64,000 nt of DNA from Microdochium bolleyi (lineage: Eukaryota; Ascomycota; Sordariomycetes; Xylariales; Microdochiaceae), in NCBI GenBank assembly GCA_001566295.1, contig KQ964259.1, positions 1 to 64,000 of the forward strand, in the 5' to 3' direction. Below are positions 56,689 to 64,000 of this stretch, piece by piece. A program made the translations under genes and the position numbers. Below the pieces are notes generated by a model. It did not search any database and was not told where the DNA came from. It worked only from the letters and a program-made list of their open reading frames with translations. Position 1 is the first letter of the stretch; each line of letters starts with the position of its first letter.

Positions 56689-59600
56689 GAGCGTCCTGAA
56701 GGACCACGGAGATGTCCCATGAGACATCAACGTCGTTCTACATTGTTTCTTTTCTCCTCCCATAGCAGGCATCTAGCACAATCTATTTTGAAGTCTTCTC
56801 TGACGAGGAACCCTCCTACTGAGTTCAACCCAATGAATCCGCAGTTTATATGGACTTGTTCACATGATGTGCAAGTGCGTGTCCTCGATTTCTTGTCGTC
56901 AGCAGTGGCAGATGTGCAGTAGCACGGACACTGTACTGACGATTCCGGCCTCTAATGACAGCTTTTAAGACAGTCTCAAGGTCAAGCAAGGTCCCTTGCA
57001 AACACCACCGTTGGCACCCCTTTAATTGCGTGATGAGCTCCTAGACTAGATGCTATGTACCGTGTGGAGTGCTGCGTACCAACTGACCATGCCCGGGTTC
57101 CTTGCCTGTCTGGCTTTTTCAGCCTCTGCGTATCACCAGCGGTTTGTCGTGCGGCGCGCCATGCAACGATGTACCCACGCGGGCGGGTGTACCGATGCCT
57201 GTCAGGCAGGAAACCGGATCATACCCGCGGAAATGCGCTGAGTGTCATCTCGGGCATCTATTCGCCTCGCCTACGATGTGGCCTAGGATAAGCTAAGACT
57301 TGTCCCCGACTTCTGACACATGGTAACAAGACGCATGCTCACAGCCGGCCCAATTCCTGTGCCGTAGTCCGCTTCCAGGGCAGCCAATCTCTGGCGGCAT
57401 GGAACTGATCCAAATCGCTCTGGTATAAGCGTGGTGAGTATGTGTGTGTGTATTTCGGGGAGCGGAAATGGAACCTTTGACGAGGTCGTGTGCCACGTGC
57501 GTGTCATCCTGGCAAGCAGCATGGCAGAGGCGCCACAGACGGTGCTTTGAGTAGCAGGGTTGTCACACCTCTTCTATACTTCTTACGAGTCGTCTTGGCC
57601 TTCTGGCGACTTGCAGGGATCAGGTTACCCTAGGGCAGTTGTCAGGTCCGTGCAATAGACTGGACACTCGGGGACCTGTAATATATCGTTGTGCCTTGCG
57701 AGGACATTTTCCAGGTATGTCCTCAGGGGAGATAAGTCACGCCGCGTGAGTACATGGCGATGACGGAACTCGTGAACAGTCTTGGTACCCTTAATGGCCT
57801 ATCAAAGTGTCAGGTAGACTATTTACCTTCTGGTGGATTGGAGCTCCATGCTTGCATTTGGGAGCATGCCTTGAAACGGCGAAGACCGGACCAGAATGAG
57901 ATTCCATGAAGGCTCTGAAGAAAAATGCCATGCCGAGCTTGTCGTGCCGCGTCAGAGCCGGTGACGGTACTCCCTACCAGTAGGTCCCGAGCTGCGAGGG
58001 ACACACAATTGTTGGTTGGGTGTCTTACACTAGCCAGTCGGAAAACGCCCGGGGCCGGGAACACAGGAGATGTCCGGGTACCCTTCCTCTGACAAGTTCT
58101 GGGGTCGAAACACAAGCGGCGCGGAATACAGGTGTGGCTGAATGCGCAAGGGCTCCCCTTGCTAGCCTAAACTCTATTATCGTACCTGTACAGCACGACC
58201 CGAGTACACCACGCAATGCATTCTCATCCGGCACCATGGGAATGATGCTCTGTACGCGTAACCAGTTTCGTTCCCTCTCGTCTAGCTAAGCTGTATTGGT
58301 TCGCATATTTATTACCTGTTTTGTGCTGTCGTGAAGTAGCGCAGACAGGACCCTTGTAGCCACTATCCCGTTTATGCCTATTCCAATGAGAGCCGTTGGA
58401 ATGAGTCGAAGTTGCTATCCTCGAGGGACATGTGGAGCACGCCAACGCGGACAATCCGCTGCTGACCTCTGCACGGAAAATGCTCTTAAGGCTCCGTACA
58501 TGATAGGCCCAGTTGATCCTGTCGTGCCTAGCAGACGGAGTAGACTGCTGCGAAAGTGGATAAATGTGGCTAGTCCACTGCTCATTAACTGTTTCTGCCC
58601 GTGAATTCCGACGAAGACAGCGTATGGGCTAGCCATGAGGCCAAACGAAGCTGGAGACGGTATCTCCGGAGCTTGTCCGGGGCGGCTCTGTTTGAGTCGG
58701 ATCATCAGGCTGATCTGACGATATGAGACAGGCTATGATCCTGCACTATCACTTCGCATAACTGAGCCCTGTGTCGTCTCTTGACCTGGCTAGTTTTCGC
58801 CAGCGTGGACGAGTGATGGACACAGCTACTTCCCTGGGCGAGACCCCTGGAAAGGTGCAGGGCTCCCGGCTCTTTGCCGCATTCATTTCCTACTCTCTCG
58901 AGCGAAAGGCGACCTATCTCCTCCTTCAGCATCCTTTGTGTTCCCGTGTTGCTTATACTCGGCATATCTGCAGGCACTAGTGGCAACTCAGAGAGAGTTC
59001 TGTGGCGTTGAGCCTGACATTGAAGGCTGACTGACAGCGCATTCCGGGATGTATCCGGCGCCGATCCTAGTCTGGACCTTTAAGCCAGATCTTTTGTATC
59101 TGTGGGAAGTCCGAGCCTGCCCAGGGGCGACTTGACTCGTCACCAAATGATTTGAAGCGTTCCCATGCTTAACCCCTGACACATCACATTGTGGTCCTCC
59201 AACCGTTCGACATGCACGACCGGTTGATCAACGGGGACATGACCGTTGACCCTGTTTGGTGAAGAGCAGCATGGCACCACAGACGGGGTTTGCCTTTGTT
59301 GAATACACGAACTTGCTCGCCCTGGTACTGGTTAAGCAATCTCTTATGTTCATGGGTGCGTGCTGGGCTGTGCATGACTTGCCGACGACGACCAGCATCA
59401 TGCCCTTGCTTGTCAGCCGATCGACAATGCCAAGTCTTGTGTCAGCCGCTGCAGCCGCTGCTGGCCGCAAGAGCGCAAGTCCGGAGTGCTCAACAACTAA
59501 ACGCAGGATGCAGACATTTTTCCTTCCCCTGCTGCCACGGCGGATGCTCATGCACCGACCAGTTCCCAAGGGGCCTGGGCTTTTTCCCGCGTTTCTGACT

Positions 59601-59881
59601 CTAGCGTCAAGCCACCCGTGCTGGCCCTCTCTCACTAGCATGATTCCTTTCCACGTCGGCGCAAATTTCATCATGGCATGATAAGGCTGGAACCTTCTGA
59701 CTACTTCACACTAAGCCTCGACTGACTCCCGGAATATTCGTCTCGACGGCAACAGCATCACCGCGGCTTTCGTCGGGACCCAACAAAGAACTCTGCGCTT
59801 CACTCCGAATCCTCGGTACTCACGCGAACCCAGGAGCACCGCGCAAGGGCGGCGGCGCCGGACCACGAGGACACCGCCAAA
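56689..59881. other. Long gene-poor region
   Basis: Many short ORFs, none with motifs. The largest pair overlaps on opposite strands at 59228-59681 and neither looks convincingly coding. The last 150 bases are the leader of the next gene. Confidence 0.5.
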
Positions 59882-61615
59882 ATGACGCCGCTGACGACAG
59901 ATTCGATGCTGCTTGCAGCCCGGAATGCGCAGGGCGAGTACATAGCCGCGGCTGTGCACCACATCCCTAAGGTCCCAGCGTCAGCTCTCGGCATCGCGAT
60001 ATGGGTTGTGAGCATTTTGTTCTCTGTGCTTTGCACTATTCTCATCTGCCTCCGGGTGTATGCGCGGTCATCTCTGGTCGGGAGGAGCCTGAAGGAGATG
60101 GGATGGGACGACTACCTAGCAGTTGCAGGATATGTAAGTCTTTTGCGCTGTGGCGCTTGGGATCTCTCGCAAGCTAGAGCTGCCAGCACACAACGACTCA
60201 AGGCAGCCCCTGAACACTATCCGACAGCAAACACATAATGGCACTTTTTTGATGCAGCTGATTGGATATCGCTAATGCCTTCCTCGTCGAAACAGATACC
60301 GCTCATCCCCTCATGCGCCGTAGCCATGTACGCCGTGGAGTACGGCTTGGGCGCTTGGGATTGGCAGATCCCCGCAGGCCAGATGTTTCTCTACCAGGCT
60401 CGAACGAAGGAGTTAATGGTATACTATGAGATCATCTACACAGGCTCTTCCTTAGCTACTAAGCTCTCCATGGCGCTCATGATCTTGCGCCTCAGTAACG
60501 AGAAAAAGTACTCGTATATGATCTGGGGTAGCGTTATCCTTATGGTGTTAGTGCTGGTAGCCTGCTTGGGCGTTATGTTCGGCAACTGCCAGCCATTCCA
60601 GGCTACGTGGAACGAGGAACTGTAAGATTGCCCCCTCTCGACGACACCCTTGTCGGGCAGTCTGCGAGACCTATGCAGAACACTAAACCGAGTCTCTTTG
60701 TCGGAATTAGGGGTTACTGCCGGTGGCCAAAGTCGCAAGGCTGGATCATTCTCAGTGTATTCGGCGCTATCGCCCTTGCCATTGTCGACTGGACCTGCGC
60801 TGTTACGCCCTTCTTTATTCTCCGCAAACTGCAGATGCCGAACCGCCGCCGGCTCTCGATCCAGCTGATCTTGGGCCTGGGCCTGATTGGCAGTATTGCG
60901 GGAATCATCCGCATCCCCTTCTTTCTGTACTACGACGTCGAGAAACATCCCAACGATACACTTTGTGAGTACCACGATCCTGAAGACAACTCGGTTCATG
61001 CATGTCAAGTATCGGCCGAATGGCTGGAGCATATGGCCCGATGCGATGCAACCAACACTGTACCCGTGTCCAACAGCGCGCTAATATTGATCATTTGCAG
61101 ACTACTATGGCCATAACATCATCTGGACAATCATCGAAGCCGGCCTAGGCGTTGTAGCATGCTCGCTCCCGCCGCTCCGTGCTTTCTTCTCCAAATTCTA
61201 CCGTGGCTCCTCTGGGGAATCCGGGAACGCTGCTAGTGCGTCCGGCATGCCGGGCGGTGTAAGTTCTCCTTGTTCTCATCATCTTTCTTTTGGCCCATGG
61301 GCGTCTCGTCGCCACAGATGCTCTGTGCGTTGTGGCTGCGGTGATTCTCGGGGCACCTATTGCAGCAAGAACTGAGAGTGCTAATTCACACACGTCTTCT
61401 ACCAAATAAAGAGCGCACACGTCAGCGTCCTTGGTCGAACGCACAAAACAGACCACCGAAGCAAGGGCAGTAACTGGGACCGGCTCGACGACGATGATGC
61501 GAGTACCCAGGGGATCGTGCGCCTAACAGAGATCCGTGTTGAGACCAGTGAGGACAAGTTGGGCTCGCGGGAGAGCGGTGTTAAGGGCGTCCGAAAATCC
61601 GCGCAGCATAATTAG
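59882..61615 (+). CDS. Pth11-like seven-helix integral membrane protein
   Basis: CDS: join(59882..60133, 60296..60621, 60711..60964, 61101..61258, 61412..61615), 397 residues; all four introns keep the frame. The pattern is that of the fungal rhodopsin-like domain. TM1 (IAIWVVSILFSVLCTILICLRVYARS) is followed by the hallmark GWDDYLAVAGY, TM3 with YYEIIYTGSSLATKLSMALMILRLS, TM4 (WGSVILMVLVLVACLGVMFGNCQPF) and TM5-7, with LRKLQMPNRRRLSIQLILGLG between TM5 and TM6. The C-terminal tail is hydrophilic and Ser/Asp-rich. No CFEM domain and no signal peptide. A plasma-membrane receptor role is inferred from the family. It is convergent with a second member at 62136-63546. Confidence 0.9.
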
Positions 61616-62135
61616 TCCAACCGCCGCCGCACATCAGGTAAGGTACAGCTGCCTGTCAGCCTCTAGCCAGAACTTTGGGATGTTGGGCACTCTTCGTGCG
61701 GCACTGTGCGATCGCTTGGTTCCTGAGAGTAGAATTGATTTCCTGCCACACTTACACGTTGGTCAAAAAAGCTTGGCTGAGGCGCGCAATTGGCCAAATT
61801 CGCTGTCGCCTTTGCAAGACTTAGTCTCCTTGATAAATAGGTGGACTGCGTAACAATATTCCGCAAGTGGGAGGTTGGCCAATTTCGGCATGTCTCGATG
61901 TCATTGAGATGGCAGCGGCGTTTCACTTCACCCAAACCGTACCGTACCCTATTGTAACTATCTTTAAGCTTCTGGGAGAGTGACATCGGACCGGGATTCG
62001 ATTTCATACAAAGTTTGCAATGCCGTCATTGGATTTTATGAACATATGACTTTTGTGCATGCCAGTCTGGGCCCTGGCCAGCCGACGGGGCAACATCACG
62101 ACCTTGAGCACTCCCGATTTTTGCTTTTTACCACC
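61616..62135. other. Region between convergent genes
   Basis: 3' regions of the two Pth11-like genes. No gene-like frame. Confidence 0.55.
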
Positions 62136-63546
62136 TCATACACGACTTTCGTAACGCATCTCGATCTGCGTTGTCCTGGTTATCTTGCGGTCTGCGAGGA
62201 TCTCCTCCTCACTGTTGTTCGTACTGTCGAGGCGGGCGTGATACACACGGTTGCCCCCTCTGCCCCCCTTCAAGTCTCTCAGAGCAACGGGCTCGGCGTT
62301 CGCTCTGACCGCACCGGGGTGCAACCGACCTGTGCCAACGCCCGCACCATTGCCGCTGCTGCCACTGCCGCCGCCGACGTCGCCCGACCCTTCCCCAGAG
62401 CCCGCGCCCTGGCTCGTCTTGAGCTTGCGCGGCGCAATCCACTGCTTGGAGAAATTGTGTAGGGCGGGGACCGAGGCCGAGATGATGGCGATGTTGCATT
62501 CCACGGTCGAGTAGACGAAGCCGATGCCATAGGACCAGTCGCCCATGCGAGGCGTATAGTAGAGCTCGACGAGCATGTGGAGGCGCAGGATGCTGAAGAT
62601 GGTAACACTATGAGAGGACAAGGCAGTAGACGGTAAAGTTAGCGTCGCACTGGTAACTACTGACGATAAAAACGGAGGAAGGCACGCCGAAAAGGCGAAA
62701 GTGACTTACACCACACCGGCACAGAGGACCGCGATGAGACCGATCTTGAGCTTCCGGGACATCTGGAGACCGGCGACGAGATATATCGGGATTGCGAGAA
62801 CCAGGATGTCTGTCAGGACGGTAATGGACGAAGTGATGAGGTACTGCATGGGCTGGTTGTTGCAGACGCCCTCGACCGACCGGTTCCAGTATTTGTGCAC
62901 GGGGACGCATGTAAAGATCGAAGCGAACAGAACGGCGATCAGGAGGGCGATGTTCGACCAGTTGAGCCAGTGGATGGCGCGTCGGAGCCCCCGCTTCTGC
63001 TCTCCCTCCAGGCGGAGGAGGAAGAAGAGGACGGATGACTTGACGAGTCCCAGCTGTGGGTTGTACAGCATGACGACGACGTAGTTGAAAATCCTGCCCA
63101 GTGTCGGGTCATATGGTGCCTGAGGGATCTGGTGCACGTGTACGCCGATGTAGGTGAGCTTGACCATGACATAGGATACTCCAGCCTCGGCCACGGCAAG
63201 GATCTGTAGGGTGTTTATGCTCACCGTCAGCAACTGTACCAACGAGGCGGGTGTGACGCAACGGTGCTCTCTTTATTTGATGCAACCAGCCACCAGGTGT
63301 ACTCACAGTAGCTACTATGATGAAGGCATCGTCGATTCCAAGCGCCCTGGTCTTGAAGCGCCAGCTCACGCGCAGGCCGACTATCATGACGGCAAGCACC
63401 GGGAACAGAACAATGATGGCAAGGCCGAACTGCTGCCGGGGCGTAGTCGGATACGTCGACAGATCGAGAGATTGTTGTGGCAGCGCCGGCGCCGGCGCCG
63501 GCGCCTGACGGGCGTACAGCCACCATAGCGCAGTTTCAAGCGCCAT
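62136..63546 (-). CDS. Second Pth11-like seven-helix integral membrane protein
   Basis: CDS: complement(join(62136..62607, 62710..63203, 63307..63546)), 401 residues. The ATG at 63546 is chosen because the N-terminus upstream of it is poor. Both introns have GTGAGT/GTAAGT donors and keep the frame. Helices: TM1 (FGLAIIVLFPVLAVMIVGLRVSW), LGIDDAFIIVAT hallmark, TM3 (LGLVKSSVLFFLLRL), TM4 (IALLIAVLFASIFTCVPVHKYW), TM5 (ITVLTDILVLAIPIYLVAGLQM), TM6 (IGLIAVLCAGVVVTIFSILRL) and TM7 (STVECNIAIISASVPALHNF). A Gly/Ser-rich tail ends the protein. A GC-rich Ala/Pro repeat (APAPAPAL) lies near residue 17. The sequence is clearly different from its convergent neighbour, so a recent tandem duplication is unlikely. 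Confidence 0.9.
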
Positions 63547-64000
63547 CGTAGCTAAGTATGCGTCAACTGCCCTCGTGGCAGATTCCCTCACAGACGAGTG
63601 TGGTAGGTATGATGACCGTGGTTCAAGTGCCAGCCCAAAGGCGGAGGGTGCGAACCAACAAGCGACTGCTGGCGGAGGAGCCGCTACATTTGAGTATGAT
63701 GCGCTGCTCGGCACCAGGAGCACGCCCTCGCCATTCCGCAGCGGCAGAGCTGGCCACAGTTAATATGTGTCGCGCCAATGCCGACAAGTTGCATGAGATG
63801 GTGGCTAGATTTGGAATGTGACTCTCGGCCGAACCAAACGTTCAAACTCCCGGGACAGAGTCTAGGATATGATACCAACCAGGGTTAGGGTGCAGATGCA
63901 CTCCCCGGTTTATGCCATCCCATCTGTACGAAGGTAGCATTCATGTTGAAAGTGCGTCCGTTCTCAAGGCGTCCGCCGGGCGTCCGCTGGGCTGGCGGAC
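63547..64000. other. Right edge, upstream of the last gene
   Basis: No supported gene; the window ends here. Confidence 0.5.

Noticed and set aside
59228..59681. Opposed ORFs of 141 (+) and 148 (-) residues
   Set aside because: Both are open because of composition. Neither has a motif, credible start context or splice partners.

Overview
The window looks like nuclear DNA of a filamentous ascomycete (Pezizomycotina, probably a plant-associated Sordariomycete-like fungus). Genes are broken by 45-170 bp introns with GTRAGT donors and CTAAC/CTGAC branch sites. The gene families are typical of that group: CFEM-Pth11 receptors, a LysM effector, a POT peptide transporter, a bZIP factor, fungal THR1 and HIS5, and pogo and Tc1/mariner transposons. 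Where exon ends could be fixed by reading frame and family conservation, they are given in the feature text.

Left part (1-15.7 kb): the 3' end of an unrecognised gene, then a transposon graveyard (2.36-5.90 kb). This holds two pogo-type remnants around a candidate gypsy solo LTR, with a Tc1/mariner-type element nested in the second pogo copy. Next come a bZIP factor (7.1-8.0 kb), a Zn2Cys6 factor whose zinc cluster is broken by one extra base (8.9-9.6 kb), a protein with two chromo-like modules (9.96-11.67 kb), a 16-bp minisatellite, and about 3.7 kb without convincing genes that ends in an AT-rich, RIP-like block.

Middle part (15.7-39 kb): two orphan genes, a three-LysM secreted protein, a Cys-rich probable secreted protein, a broken sugar transporter, a CFEM-Pth11 membrane protein, a carotenoid-oxygenase family enzyme, two small secreted proteins, a metal-dependent amidohydrolase, and homoserine kinase (THR1). 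The secreted and membrane proteins point to host or surface interaction. THR1 is core threonine biosynthesis.

Right part (39-64 kb): three consecutive minus-strand genes (a 14-exon POT peptide transporter, a sulfotransferase-like protein, a TauD/TfdA dioxygenase), an orphan gene, a short glutamate-decarboxylase-like enzyme convergent with HIS5, an intronless FAD monooxygenase, and two convergent Pth11-like seven-helix proteins.

No tRNA, rRNA or CRISPR was seen. I found no clearly new multi-gene system. The most unusual observations are the nested element with CAC-type ends and an apparent 5-bp target duplication, the 9-nt micro-exon in the peptide transporter, the single-base break in the zinc cluster, the altered glutamate-decarboxylase active-site loop, and the possible sulfur-related gene run at 39-47 kb.
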